Source: Clostridia bacterium
GTDB taxonomy: Bacteria > Bacillota_A > Clostridia > UBA1381
Reading direction: 5' to 3'
Length of the DNA: 7,657 nucleotides
Assembly (NCBI GenBank): GCA_017553025.1
Contig: JAFZNF010000151.1
Location: 1-7,657, forward strand
Part shown: positions 1 through 5,818 of the stretch, one piece after another
How positions within the stretch are numbered: position 1 is the first letter of the stretch
How the letters are laid out: each line of letters begins with the position of its first letter
Made by a program: the position numbers and the translations under genes
The notes under the pieces: model-generated
Told to the model about the DNA's origin: nothing
Database searches by the model: none
Seen by the model: only the letters and a program-made list of their open reading frames with translations

Positions 1-708
1 TAGAAGCACCTTTTTGTTCCCAAGCATATATTTCTTTCTATAATCGCTCTTTGTCGGTTTGTAAATATTAAGGTCTATTCCATTATTTATTACTCTTATT
101 TCATAATTCTTTAAATAAGATTTCTTCACTATGTCAGCCAGCCACTTGCTTGGTGTTACAATAACCATTTTGTCAATGCTTGTAAATGCTTTTTTCTTCC
201 TCCAATACTGTCTTTTACTCCTGTCAAAAAACAAACTGAACTCGGAGACTTTAGGACATTTGCGGCACTCCGTCTGCCATTTATTACAATCCGGCTTATC
301 AAAGTACGTACAATAGCCCGTAAACGCCCAGCAATCGTGAAATGTCCACACAACCTCTATGTTCTTTCTCTTTAAGTACTTAAAAAAAATGTATAAATTA
401 ATGTTATGACCGTGTATATTATGTATTTGTATTATATCCGGACTGATTTTGTTAAGCTTTCTTATAAGATTGATTGTTCCAAAAAATGTATTAAATCCAT
501 AGTTACCAAAAATTTTTGCCAATCCTGCATTAAACTTTACAGATGAATTACTCATATATTTTATACTTCGCTTATCTTCCGATTTTAAGCCGCCGGTATA
601 AAGCACATAGTTTTCAATCCCTTTTTCCGACAACACTCTGCCTATATTCTTGGCAATCATCCCTGTACTTCCTACGCCATACACCGAATTAATCTGCACA
701 ACCTTCAA
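1..708 (-). CDS. Glycosyltransferase family 4, WcaC-like (N-terminal part, cut by window edge)
   Basis: This frame runs open from a TTG at 708 to base 1 and gives 236 residues; the C-terminal nucleotide-sugar-binding half lies outside the window. It begins KVVQINSVYGVGSTG, the usual opening of exopolysaccharide GT-B enzymes with the glycine loop at residues 11-16. It then has IQIHNIHGHNINLY at about 94-107 and WTFHDCWAFTGYC at 121-133, followed by cysteines 141, 148 and 151. This Cys-rich insert is typical of the colanic-acid-type (WcaC-like) subgroup. VINNGIDLNIYKP at 206-218 is the usual link to the second Rossmann domain. The family transfers a sugar from a nucleotide donor during polysaccharide or glycan assembly at the cytoplasmic face; donor and acceptor here are unknown. 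The TTG is chosen because the family motif starts there and an AAGGGGTG Shine-Dalgarno-like stretch lies just upstream. The family call is firm, the exact substrate is not. Confidence 0.9.
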   Translation of the reverse strand, partial: MKVVQINSVYGVGSTGMIAKNIGRVLSEKGIENYVLYTGGLKSEDKRSIKYMSNSSVKFNAGLAKIFGNYGFNTFFGTINLIRKLNKISPDIIQIHNIHGHNINLYIFFKYLKRKNIEVVWTFHDCWAFTGYCTYFDKPDCNKWQTECRKCPKVSEFSLFFDRSKRQYWRKKKAFTSIDKMVIVTPSKWLADIVKKSYLKNYEIRVINNGIDLNIYKPTKSDYRKKYMLGNKKVLL

Positions 709-746
709 CGCCTCACCCCTTTTGTCCTTCGAGCTTCTGCAATGTC

Positions 747-775
747 ATTATAGCACATCGCTTTATCTTTGTAAA
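747..775 (-). promoter_or_regulatory. Sigma-A promoter of the glycosyltransferase gene
   Basis: On the minus strand, a -35 TTTACA (770-775) is followed after exactly 17 bp by a -10 TATAAT (747-752). The -10 is preceded by TGC, which makes it an extended -10. The spacing to the TTG start at 708 leaves a leader of about 30 nt with the ribosome binding site. An inverted repeat at 757-780 covers most of the spacer and the -35. Confidence 0.8.
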
Positions 776-780
776 GCGAT
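757..780. repeat. 9-bp inverted repeat over the -35 region (possible operator)
   Basis: The arms ATCGCTTTA (757-765) and TAAAGCGAT (772-780) are perfect reverse complements separated by 6 bp. The dyad covers the spacer and most of the -35 of the glycosyltransferase promoter, where a bound repressor would block polymerase. It lies upstream of the expected transcription start, so it is more likely to act as DNA than as RNA. Which protein would bind it is unknown. Confidence 0.5.
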
Positions 781-801
781 AAATTGCCGGATTTGCAATT
801 T
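781..801. repeat. 7-bp inverted repeat upstream of the glycosyltransferase promoter
   Basis: AAATTGC (781-787) and GCAATTT (795-801) are perfect reverse complements around a 7-bp spacer. The element directly abuts the inverted repeat at 757-780. Its role is unknown; a short AT-rich dyad like this could arise by chance. Confidence 0.35.
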
Positions 802-808
802 TTGTTTA

Positions 809-828
809 TTTTTGCCATATGGCAAAAA
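809..828. repeat. 20-bp perfect palindrome centred on GCCATATGGC
   Basis: The core GCCATATGGC (814-823) is flanked by five T on the left and five A on the right, giving a 20-bp perfect palindrome. It overlaps the T-tract of the terminator at 823-855. It could be a secondary hairpin with terminator character on either strand, or a DNA-binding site. Function unproven. Confidence 0.4.
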
Positions 829-855
829 AATAAAGGGTGTATTTTGGTCACCCTT
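823..855 (-). terminator. Intrinsic terminator of the DUF6514-like gene
   Basis: On the minus strand AAGGGTG (855-849) pairs with CACCCTT (839-833) around a 9-nt loop. After TA, seven T follow at 830-824. The 5' arm of the hairpin overlaps the stop codon of the gene ending at 848. Confidence 0.8.
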
Positions 856-1180
856 CATAAGTAAGCTGTTTTATTCTTTCGCCTATATGTTCAGAAACGG
901 CAGACGAAAGTCCCATAGGCGTTACCCTTGCGCGTACAAGTTTTTTGAGAAAGGCCTCCGCCTCGCCGTGCCTGAAAAACAGATTTTTTATGATTTTGCT
1001 TTCATTTTCACGCACACCGCCCGAGTATATATCCTCTTTATCTATTTCTGCTCCGTAAACTTTTAAATCACAATACTCCTCTCTGACGCTGTCAATAAGT
1101 ATGTAATATGTGAGTTTCATCTGGTGCGCGTTATCTTCCCTTATATCAACCGTAATTTCATCAAAAAATTTTCTTTCCAC
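848..1180 (-). CDS. Small DUF6514-like protein
   Basis: This 110-residue protein starts at a GTG (1180-1178) that has a GGGAGG Shine-Dalgarno sequence 7 nt upstream. It has no signal peptide, membrane segment or cysteine-based metal site; its only cysteine is in EEYCDLKVYG. The order of parts is a short charged N-terminus, a beta-rich middle (LTYYILIDSV, then EYCDLKVYGAEI at about 35-47), an acidic turn, and a helical C-terminal part with LKKLVRARVTPMGLSSAVSEHI. This layout resembles the clostridial DUF6514 family, small cytoplasmic proteins of unknown function. The family name comes from memory of the pattern and a profile search would settle it; no function can be assigned. The gene appears to be a single-gene unit with its own -10 and terminator. 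Confidence 0.8.
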   Translation of the reverse strand: MERKFFDEITVDIREDNAHQMKLTYYILIDSVREEYCDLKVYGAEIDKEDIYSGGVRENESKIIKNLFFRHGEAEAFLKKLVRARVTPMGLSSAVSEHIGERIKQLTYEG

Positions 1181-1212
1181 CGTTTTGCCTCCCGATTGTA
1201 TACTGTAATACG

Positions 1213-1218
1213 ATTATA
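1213..1218 (-). promoter_or_regulatory. -10 element of the DUF6514-like gene
   Basis: A perfect TATAAT on the minus strand lies about 33 bp upstream of the GTG start. No good -35 hexamer is visible 16-18 bp upstream (the best is GGATTT), so the promoter may be weak or depend on an activator. Confidence 0.45.
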
Positions 1219-1370
1219 AGCCCAAAGGAAAGCAAAATCCAGCAATTTAAGACGCAGAAAATACGATGTTTTTCCATAATCCGACACTTTTTTTAGAAAA
1301 AAATGATATTTTTTGGCGTTTCTTAAGAAATATATTTTCTTTTTGTATATTTTTGTCCTACGATTTTTGG

Positions 1371-1403
1371 CAAAAAAAATACTGCCCTTTTTCTGGGCAG
1401 TAT
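1371..1403 (-). terminator. Intrinsic terminator of the ferredoxin gene
   Basis: On the minus strand ATACTGCCC pairs with GGGCAGTAT as a perfect 9-bp stem (1395-1403 with 1379-1387) around a 7-nt loop, followed by an uninterrupted T-run at 1379-1372. It begins 10 bp after the ferredoxin stop codon. Confidence 0.9.
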
Positions 1404-1413
1404 CATCTGTTAT

Positions 1414-1584
1414 TTAGTCTTGCTCGGGAGCTCCTACGGGGCATACACCCGCGCACGCACCGCATTCTATACAGGTATCCGCATCGATAACGTACTTTCC
1501 GTCACCCTCGGAAATAGCTCCTACGGGACATTCTGCTGCACACGCACCGCAGCTTATACAAGCATCATTGATTTTATAAGCCAT
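1414..1584 (-). CDS. 2[4Fe-4S] clostridial-type ferredoxin
   Basis: This complete 56-residue protein begins MAYKINDACISCGACAAECP and contains two CxxCxxCxxxCP motifs: cysteines 9, 12, 15 and 19, and cysteines 38, 41, 44 and 48. Each motif supplies three ligands to one [4Fe-4S] cluster and one to the other. The length is that of a classical clostridial ferredoxin, a soluble low-potential electron carrier for hydrogenases, pyruvate:ferredoxin oxidoreductase and similar anaerobic enzymes. The two halves repeat each other (CISCGACAAECPVGAI and CIECGACAGVCPVGAP), the known internal duplication. The ATG at 1584 has an AGGAGGTG ribosome binding site. The gene lies 47 bp after ricT on the same strand, has its own promoter reaching into the end of ricT, and is followed by a strong terminator. 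Confidence 0.96.
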   Translation of the reverse strand: MAYKINDACISCGACAAECPVGAISEGDGKYVIDADTCIECGACAGVCPVGAPEQD

Positions 1585-1611
1585 TTATAACACCTCCTTA
1601 TTTCGTTGTAG

Positions 1612-1641
1612 TCATTATAGCACACACTTTTTTAATCTTCA
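1612..1641 (-). promoter_or_regulatory. Internal promoter for the ferredoxin gene
   Basis: On the minus strand TTGAAG, formed by the last sense codons of ricT, is followed after 17 bp by TATAAT preceded by TGC. The -10 and start region are nearly the same as at the glycosyltransferase promoter (GTGCTATAATGAC versus GTGCTATAATGAC). This allows strong ferredoxin expression independently of ricT. Confidence 0.7.
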
Positions 1642-2504
1642 AGTGTTTTTAAGATTTCTTCATCATTTTTTTCTGCATTATCTTCGGCTTTTGCCTTTTT
1701 GAGTATTTTTATATCCTTCACATCATATTCCGAAAGCGCCGCTTCGCTCCTCTGTTCAATGCGAACCTTAACCCGCCCTTTTAGAATTTCAACATATTCC
1801 ACAATCCCCTGTCCGTCGGGCGTTTGAACTAATGCTCCCTGTTTGGGAGTTACCTTTAAAAGCTCCTCATATGTGCTTTGTTCATACTTTAGACAGCACA
1901 TAAGTCTTCCGCAGGTACCCGATATTTTAGTCGGGTTTAAAGAAAGTCCCTGTTCTTTTGCCATTTTAATAGAAACAGACTCAAATTCGCCCAAAAACTT
2001 TGCGCAGCAAAGCTCTCTTCCGCACACGCCTATTGCCCCCAAGGTTTTGGACTCGTCGCGTATGCCTATCTGCCTAAGCTCAATCCTCGTGTGGAATACT
2101 GTTGCCAAATCCTTTACCAGCTCGCGGAAATCTATTCTGCCGTCCGCAGAAAAATAGAAAAGAATTTTGCTGCCGTCAAAGGTGTATTCAACCTCTATGA
2201 GTTTCATTTCAAGACCGTGCTTTTTTATCTTTTCAAGACAAATTGCAAAGGCCTCCTTCTCCTTTTGTTTGTTTTGCTCAGCAGTTTTTAAATCTGCCTC
2301 GGTTGCAATTCGGATAACGTCTTTTAAAGGCTTTACTACCTGTTCTGCACTTATCTCCTTTTCCTCAACAACGACCTTGCCGAGTTCCACTCCCCTTGCT
2401 GTTTCCACAACAACATAATCATTTCTCTTTATTTCAAGACCTGCAGGGTTAAAATGATATATCTTGCCTGCGGGCTTAAATCTTACTCCTACAATTTTCG
2501 TCAT
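1632..2504 (-). CDS. ricT: RicT / YaaT, PSP1-domain Fe-S regulator of mRNA processing
   Basis: This 290-residue protein is close in length to Bacillus RicT (YaaT). It opens with KIVGVRFKPAGKIYHF, and the PSP1 domain holds IELRQIGIRDESKTLGAIG at about 141-159. The six cysteines that define the family are C161, C166, C167 (GVCGRELCC) and C198, C203, C204 (GTCGRLMCC). In Bacillus, RicT forms a complex with RicA and RicF that carries [4Fe-4S] clusters and assists RNase Y in mRNA maturation; it also affects sporulation, competence and biofilm formation. That role is transferred from the family. The C-terminal 25 residues are a charged Lys/Glu/Asp tail, which is usually variable. The ATG at 2504 has AAAGGAG 8 nt upstream. 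The common neighbour holB is not adjacent; a ferredoxin gene follows with no terminator between. Confidence 0.94.
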   Translation of the reverse strand: MTKIVGVRFKPAGKIYHFNPAGLEIKRNDYVVVETARGVELGKVVVEEKEISAEQVVKPLKDVIRIATEADLKTAEQNKQKEKEAFAICLEKIKKHGLEMKLIEVEYTFDGSKILFYFSADGRIDFRELVKDLATVFHTRIELRQIGIRDESKTLGAIGVCGRELCCAKFLGEFESVSIKMAKEQGLSLNPTKISGTCGRLMCCLKYEQSTYEELLKVTPKQGALVQTPDGQGIVEYVEILKGRVKVRIEQRSEAALSEYDVKDIKILKKAKAEDNAEKNDEEILKTLED

Positions 2505-2545
2505 ACGGCTTTCTCCTTTTTAATCCATTGCCAGATTACAGAGTA

Positions 2546-2574
2546 ATTATAGTATATTCCCGCTCCGATGTCAA
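2546..2574 (-). promoter_or_regulatory. Consensus sigma-A promoter of ricT
   Basis: On the minus strand a perfect TTGACA (2569-2574) and a perfect TATAAT (2546-2551) are separated by exactly 17 bp. The -10 lies about 41 bp upstream of the ricT start. It is divergent from, and close to, the folT promoter at 2597-2625. Confidence 0.9.
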
Positions 2575-2596
2575 GAAAATAAATTTTACAAAACGC

Positions 2597-2625
2597 TTGC
2601 ATTATGTAAAAAAAAGGTGTATAAT
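2597..2625 (+). promoter_or_regulatory. Sigma-A promoter of the riboswitch-folT transcript
   Basis: TTGCAT (2597-2602) and TATAAT (2620-2625) are 17 bp apart. Transcription would start near 2632, a few bases before the riboswitch P1 stem at 2638, which is the expected arrangement for a leader aptamer. Confidence 0.85.
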
Positions 2626-2637
2626 GCTCATTAAATT

Positions 2638-2734
2638 GCAGAGTAGAATACCTGACGTAAAGTGCTGTGTGAACGGGGAGTTGTCACGCGGACGAAAAGC
2701 TTTTGCTTGCGGTCAGATATTCGCATCCCGCTGC
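2638..2734 (+). ncRNA. Tetrahydrofolate (THF) riboswitch aptamer
   Basis: The RNA follows the known THF (folE-motif) class. It starts GCAGAGTAGA, continues through AAGTGCTGTGTGAACGGG, and closes with TTCGCATCCCGCTGC. P1 is GCAG (2638-2641) with CTGC (2731-2734). P2 is AATA/TATT plus CTGAC/GTCAG (2647-2656 with 2712-2721) with one C-A mismatch. P3 pairs CTGTGTGA with TCACGCGG through G-U wobbles. A small hairpin AAGC-TTTT-GCTT follows. The class binds reduced folates and controls folate transport and synthesis genes in Firmicutes. Here it directly precedes a folT-type S component, an established pairing. The identification rests on motif and helices read by eye. Confidence 0.92.
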
Positions 2735-2741
2735 CGAATAA

Positions 2742-2792
2742 GAGGATTTTTTGAACACCTCAGGTCCAGCGGATTATTTTATGGAGGTGTTT
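2742..2792 (+). promoter_or_regulatory. THF riboswitch expression platform, SD-sequestering hairpin
   Basis: AACACCTC (2754-2761) is perfectly complementary to GAGGTGTT (2784-2791), which contains the folT Shine-Dalgarno GGAGG (2783-2787). Closing this hairpin hides the ribosome binding site. The loop carries CAGCGG (2767-2772), complementary to CCGCTG (2728-2733) in the 3' strand of P1. This gives a mutually exclusive alternative fold when P1 is not stabilised by ligand. A decoy GAGG at 2742-2745 could also pair with CCTC at 2758-2761. Six T follow the stem, so some termination is also possible. Confidence 0.7.
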
Positions 2793-2795
2793 TTT

Positions 2796-3335
2796 ATGTT
2801 CAAAAATTTCAAAATCTCAAATCTTAAAAATATAAGAGTTCTGTGCGCAACGGCGCTTTTGGTGGCGCTTTATGTGGCGCTTTACACACTGCAAATCCCT
2901 CTTTCGCCGCAGCTTCGCATAACCTTTACATTCATTCCGCTTGCCGTTTGCGGCTGGCTTTTCGGCGGCGCAGCGGCGCTTTTGACGGGTATGTTATGCG
3001 ATGTTTTAGCATTCTTATTTTTTCCGACAGGGGCATATTTCCCCGGATTTACCTTGACAACTATGCTTTCGGGACTGGTTTATGGTATGTTCTTATATAA
3101 AAAGACGGGAAAATCGCTTTTCGTGAATATTATTATAGCCAAAATCATTGTAACGGTATTTTTTAATATAGTACTTAATTCGCTCTGGATTTCTATTCTT
3201 TATAAAAAGGCATTCTGGTTTTATCTTTCAGGCAGAATAATAAAAAACATTGCAATGCTGCCCGTCGAGATTTTGATATTATTCGGTGTAATTGAGCTGC
3301 TTACCCATTCAGGTGTGCAAAAGATGTATAAATAA
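2796..3335 (+). CDS. folT: Folate-type ECF transporter S component (FolT)
   Basis: This is a very hydrophobic 179-residue protein with about six membrane segments: roughly residues 14-33, 42-58, 59-77, 85-101, 108-131 and 152-169. It is the usual size of an ECF S component. Family features include FTFIPLAVCGWLFGGAAALLTG (44-65), the CDVLAFLFFPTGAYFPGFT stretch (68-86), and the late LNSLWISILYKKAF and GRIIKNIAMLPVEIL segments (127-140, 146-160). S components bind the vitamin in the membrane and pair with a shared EcfA-EcfA'-EcfT energising module, which is not in this window. Folate specificity is inferred from these motifs and from the THF riboswitch directly upstream. The ATG at 2796 has GGAGG 8 nt upstream; an in-frame TTG at 2751 lies inside the riboswitch hairpin and is rejected. 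No clear terminator follows, so reading into prs is possible. Confidence 0.92.
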   Translation: MFKNFKISNLKNIRVLCATALLVALYVALYTLQIPLSPQLRITFTFIPLAVCGWLFGGAAALLTGMLCDVLAFLFFPTGAYFPGFTLTTMLSGLVYGMFLYKKTGKSLFVNIIIAKIIVTVFFNIVLNSLWISILYKKAFWFYLSGRIIKNIAMLPVEILILFGVIELLTHSGVQKMYK

Positions 3336-3388
3336 CACGCTGTATACAAAATAAATTTGTAAAGATTGCCGATATATAAAATCCTCTC

Positions 3389-3420
3389 TTGAAAATATTG
3401 TCGCAATATGTTAGTATAAA
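3389..3420 (+). promoter_or_regulatory. Possible promoter of prs
   Basis: TTGAAA (3389-3394) is followed after 17 bp by TAGTAT (3412-3417). An overlapping TATAAA (3415-3420) has a better -10 sequence but a 20-bp spacer. It sits about 40 bp upstream of the prs start. The match is only moderate, and prs may also be read from the folT transcript. Confidence 0.4.
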
Positions 3421-3460
3421 TGTGAAACAGATTTATTTTCAAGTTGCAGGAGGGTACATT

Positions 3461-4594
3461 ATGGGGGAAACATCAAATCACTCTACATACGCACAGCTCA
3501 GCGTAATAAGTATGCGCGGCTGTGAAGAAATAACAGCTAAAATCGACTGGTATTTACGCAAATTCAGGGAAGGTTATGAAAACGAGCAGACGTATATAAC
3601 TCATATCCATTGTCCGAGATTTGGTTCGGGCGAAGCAAAGTGCATTATAGATGAAACCGTCCGCGGACACGACGTTTATATCATTTGCGATATGTTCAAT
3701 CACGGCGTTACATATAAGATGTACGGCGTAGAAAACCGTATGAGCCCCGATGACCATTATCAGGATTTAAAAAGAATAATTGCCGCGATTTCTGGCAAGG
3801 CGCGCAGGCTGACCGTTGTTATGCCTATGCTTTATGAGGGCAGACAGCACCGCCGCACGGCAAGAGAATCCTTAGACTGTGCAATAGCTCTCCAAGAGCT
3901 TGTAAATATGGGTGTTTCAAACATAATTACATTTGACGCTCACGATGCAAGGGTGCAAAACGCAATTCCGCTTTCAGGGTTTGATGATGTTCAGACCACT
4001 TACCAGATGATTAAGGCTCTTTCGCGTCAGGTTCCCGATATTTCCTTTGACAAGGAAAAAACCATTGTTATTTCTCCCGACGAGGGCGGTATGAAACGTG
4101 CGATGTACTATTCCTCCGTCCTCGGTCTTGACCTTGGTATGTACTACAAAAGAAGAAACTACTCTATTATAGTTGACGGAAAAAATCCGATTGAGGCACA
4201 CGAGTACCTTGGAAGAAGCGTCGAGTGCAAGGATGTTATGATAATCGACGATATGATTTCAAGCGGAGAATCGGTTTTGGATATAGCAAAAATGCTAAAA
4301 GCTCAGGGAGCGAACCGAGTATTCGTATTCACTGCTTTCGGGCTTTTCTGCAACGGTCTTGATAAGTTTGACAAGGCTTTTGCCGACGGCGAAATATCAA
4401 AGGTCTTTACTACAAATCTTATTTACCGTATTCCTGAACTTTTTGAAAGGGATTGGTACTGTGAAGTTGATATGTCCAAATATATTTCCATTTTGATAGA
4501 TACGCTAAATCACGATGATACCATAAGCAATCTTTTGGTTCCTGCACAGCGTATCGAAAAGCTGCTTGAAAAGCTAAATGACGAAAGACGCTGA
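3461..4594 (+). CDS. prs: Ribose-phosphate pyrophosphokinase (PRPP synthetase), long clostridial type
   Basis: This 377-residue enzyme makes PRPP and AMP from ribose 5-phosphate and ATP, feeding purine, pyrimidine, histidine, tryptophan and NAD synthesis. The visible family landmarks are VRGHDVYIICD (68-78), the catalytic flexible-loop region VMPMLYEGRQHRR (120-132, where classical enzymes read about YARQDRK), FDAHDARVQN (158-167), SPDEGGMKRA (205-214), KRR (230-232), and the PRPP-binding loop IIDDMISSGESV (261-272). It is about 60 residues longer than the roughly 317-residue Bacillus enzyme and has several substitutions in the motifs, as in a divergent clostridial branch. The start is the ATG at 3461 with AGGAGGG 6 nt upstream; an upstream in-frame TTG at 3389 overlaps the promoter and adds 24 atypical residues. 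A strong terminator follows at once. Confidence 0.95.
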   Translation: MGETSNHSTYAQLSVISMRGCEEITAKIDWYLRKFREGYENEQTYITHIHCPRFGSGEAKCIIDETVRGHDVYIICDMFNHGVTYKMYGVENRMSPDDHYQDLKRIIAAISGKARRLTVVMPMLYEGRQHRRTARESLDCAIALQELVNMGVSNIITFDAHDARVQNAIPLSGFDDVQTTYQMIKALSRQVPDISFDKEKTIVISPDEGGMKRAMYYSSVLGLDLGMYYKRRNYSIIVDGKNPIEAHEYLGRSVECKDVMIIDDMISSGESVLDIAKMLKAQGANRVFVFTAFGLFCNGLDKFDKAFADGEISKVFTTNLIYRIPELFERDWYCEVDMSKYISILIDTLNHDDTISNLLVPAQRIEKLLEKLNDERR

Positions 4595-4625
4595 AAATGC
4601 TCCGCTTTTGCGGAGCATTTTTTAT
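4594..4625 (+). terminator. Terminator of prs, shared with convergent ispF
   Basis: AAAATGCTCCGC (4594-4605) pairs perfectly with GCGGAGCATTTT (4610-4621) around a TTTT loop, followed by further T and AT-rich sequence. It overlaps the last base of the prs stop codon. Read on the other strand it also forms a hairpin ending in four T just after the ispF stop (4625), so it can serve both convergent units, though more weakly on the minus side. Confidence 0.9.
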
Positions 4626-5098
4626 TATCCCTCTATCAGAACTACCGCCGATGCAGAAATTCCCTCTCCGCGTCCTTCAAATCCAAGCCCTTCGGTGGTA
4701 GTCGCCTTAACACTTATAAAATCAATCTCTGTTTCCATCGCATCTGCGATATTTTGCCTCATTTTTTGAATATACGGTGCAAGTTTTGGCTTTTGTGCAG
4801 ATATTGTAATATCCGCATTTACCGCCTTATACCCTTTTTCACGTATAAGGTACATAACCTCTTTTAAGAGAGTTATGCTTGATATTCCCCTATATCTTTC
4901 GTCGGTGTCGGGAAAATGCTTGCCTATATCTCCAAGAGCTGCCGCGCCCAGAAGCGCGTCGCACAGCGCGTGAAGTGCCACATCTGCATCTGAATGTCCC
5001 AAAAGTCCCTTTTCATATTCTATTTTTTCGCCGCAGAGGAATAATTCTCTTCCCGCTATCAGCTTATGAACATCATATCCGTATCCTATGCGTATCAT
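4625..5098 (-). CDS. ispF: 2-C-methyl-D-erythritol 2,4-cyclodiphosphate synthase
   Basis: This 157-residue protein has the normal IspF length. The enzyme converts CDP-methylerythritol 2-phosphate to the cyclic diphosphate with release of CMP, the fifth step of the MEP isoprenoid pathway, as a cytoplasmic trimer. GYGYDVHKL gives metal ligands D9 and H11, with the third ligand H43 in [20 protein letters not shown] (35-40) is the conserved flexible loop. [10 protein letters not shown] (57-66) is a family signature, and [17 protein letters not shown] (131-147) forms the cytidine-side pocket. All expected active-site residues are present. The ATG overlaps the ispD stop as ATGA, so translation is probably coupled. 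No terminator separates the two genes, and the end lies against the prs terminator. Confidence 0.97.
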   Translation of the reverse strand: MIRIGYGYDVHKLIAGRELFLCGEKIEYEKGLLGHSDADVALHALCDALLGAAALGDIGKHFPDTDERYRGISSITLLKEVMYLIREKGYKAVNADITISAQKPKLAPYIQKMRQNIADAMETEIDFISVKATTTEGLGFEGRGEGISASAVVLIEG

Positions 5099-5757
5099 TT
5101 TATACCTCTTTTTTTCAGTATTGTTTCCGCTATATCCAAATCTTCGGGAGTAGTTATCTTAATGTTTTCATAGCTTCCCGAAACTATTTTTATCCGTTTG
5201 CCGAAACTTTCGGCAAGAGCGCAATCATCGGTAAAATTACCTTCTTTTCCCTCGTGCATTTTTAGTATCTCGGCGGTTATAAACGCCTGCGGAGTCTGTA
5301 TCTGATACAAAAAATCCCTGTCCGGCGTTTCTGTAATAAATCCGTCCTTATCCGCCTTTTTTATTGTGTCCTTGCATTTTACCCCAAGAGCTGCCGCACC
5401 GTATTTTTGAACAGCGTCAATTACGCTTTCTATTTCGCTTACAGTTATAAGTGCGCGTGCGCCGTCGTGGATTGCGCAAAGTTCACCTTTTGCGGAATAA
5501 AGTCCGTTCTTTACCGACTCACTGCGCGTTCTTCCGCCCGAAACAACGGTCTTTACCTTTGAAAATCCGCTTAAAACATTCTTACATTTTTGCACATCAT
5601 CAGTAACGACAATTATTTCGTCAATCCTGCTGCACTGCTTAAAGGGCGCTACGGCTGTTTCAATTACGGTTTTTCCGCTCAGCGGAAGATATGCCTTGTT
5701 AATTCCTGCACCCATTCTCTCCCCTTTTCCTGCGGCGACAATTACTGCACTTATCAT
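5095..5757 (-). CDS. ispD: 2-C-methyl-D-erythritol 4-phosphate cytidylyltransferase
   Basis: This 220-residue protein has a typical IspD length. It joins MEP and CTP to give CDP-methylerythritol and pyrophosphate, the third step of the MEP pathway. [13 protein letters not shown] (4-16) is the nucleotide-binding loop with R14, and K21 stands in for the catalytic lysine of the PKQY motif. [13 protein letters not shown] (74-86) and HDGAR (97-101) bind CTP and metal. R147 in [14 protein letters not shown] and K200 in [10 protein letters not shown] match the MEP-binding residues of the family. Two positions are unusual: NKAY instead of PKQY, and HDGARAL instead of HDGARPL. The ATG at 5757 has only a distant GAGAGGGG, about 12 nt away, suggesting modest initiation. 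Only 25 bp lie between it and the upstream carD terminator, so no separate promoter is visible. Confidence 0.95.
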   Translation of the reverse strand: MISAVIVAAGKGERMGAGINKAYLPLSGKTVIETAVAPFKQCSRIDEIIVVTDDVQKCKNVLSGFSKVKTVVSGGRTRSESVKNGLYSAKGELCAIHDGARALITVSEIESVIDAVQKYGAAALGVKCKDTIKKADKDGFITETPDRDFLYQIQTPQAFITAEILKMHEGKEGNFTDDCALAESFGKRIKIVSGSYENIKITTPEDLDIAETILKKRGIK

Positions 5758-5781
5758 TTTTTTAAACCGTCCCCTCTCTTT

Positions 5782-5815
5782 AAAAAACTGTCTTATCCTT
5801 TTCCGATAAGACAGT
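5782..5815 (-). terminator. Strong intrinsic terminator between carD and ispD
   Basis: On the minus strand ACTGTCTTATC (5815-5805) pairs perfectly with GATAAGACAGT (5797-5787) around a 7-nt loop and runs directly into six T (5787-5782). It begins 3 bp after the carD stop codon. It should limit reading into ispD-ispF. Confidence 0.92.
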
Positions 5816-5818
5816 CCG

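Noticed and set aside
650..1066. 138-residue plus-strand frame
   Set aside because: It crosses the glycosyltransferase start, a terminator and an inverted-repeat region, and shows no protein-like features.
1319..1330. 12-bp palindrome TTTCTTAAGAAA
   Set aside because: It is short, AT-rich and in an AT-rich gap with no link to a promoter or terminator; likely chance.
1266..1490. 74-residue plus-strand frame
   Set aside because: It is antisense to the ferredoxin and its terminator and is rich in Phe from an AT-rich intergenic stretch.
2751..2795. Upstream TTG start for folT (15 extra residues)
   Set aside because: It would lie in the SD-sequestering hairpin and has no ribosome binding site; the ATG at 2796 has a good one.
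2528..2827. 99-residue plus-strand frame
   Set aside because: It runs through the folT promoter and THF riboswitch; the RNA structure explains this region better.
3389..3460. Upstream TTG start for prs (24 extra residues)
   Set aside because: It overlaps the likely promoter, and the ATG at 3461 has a strong AGGAGGG at ideal spacing.
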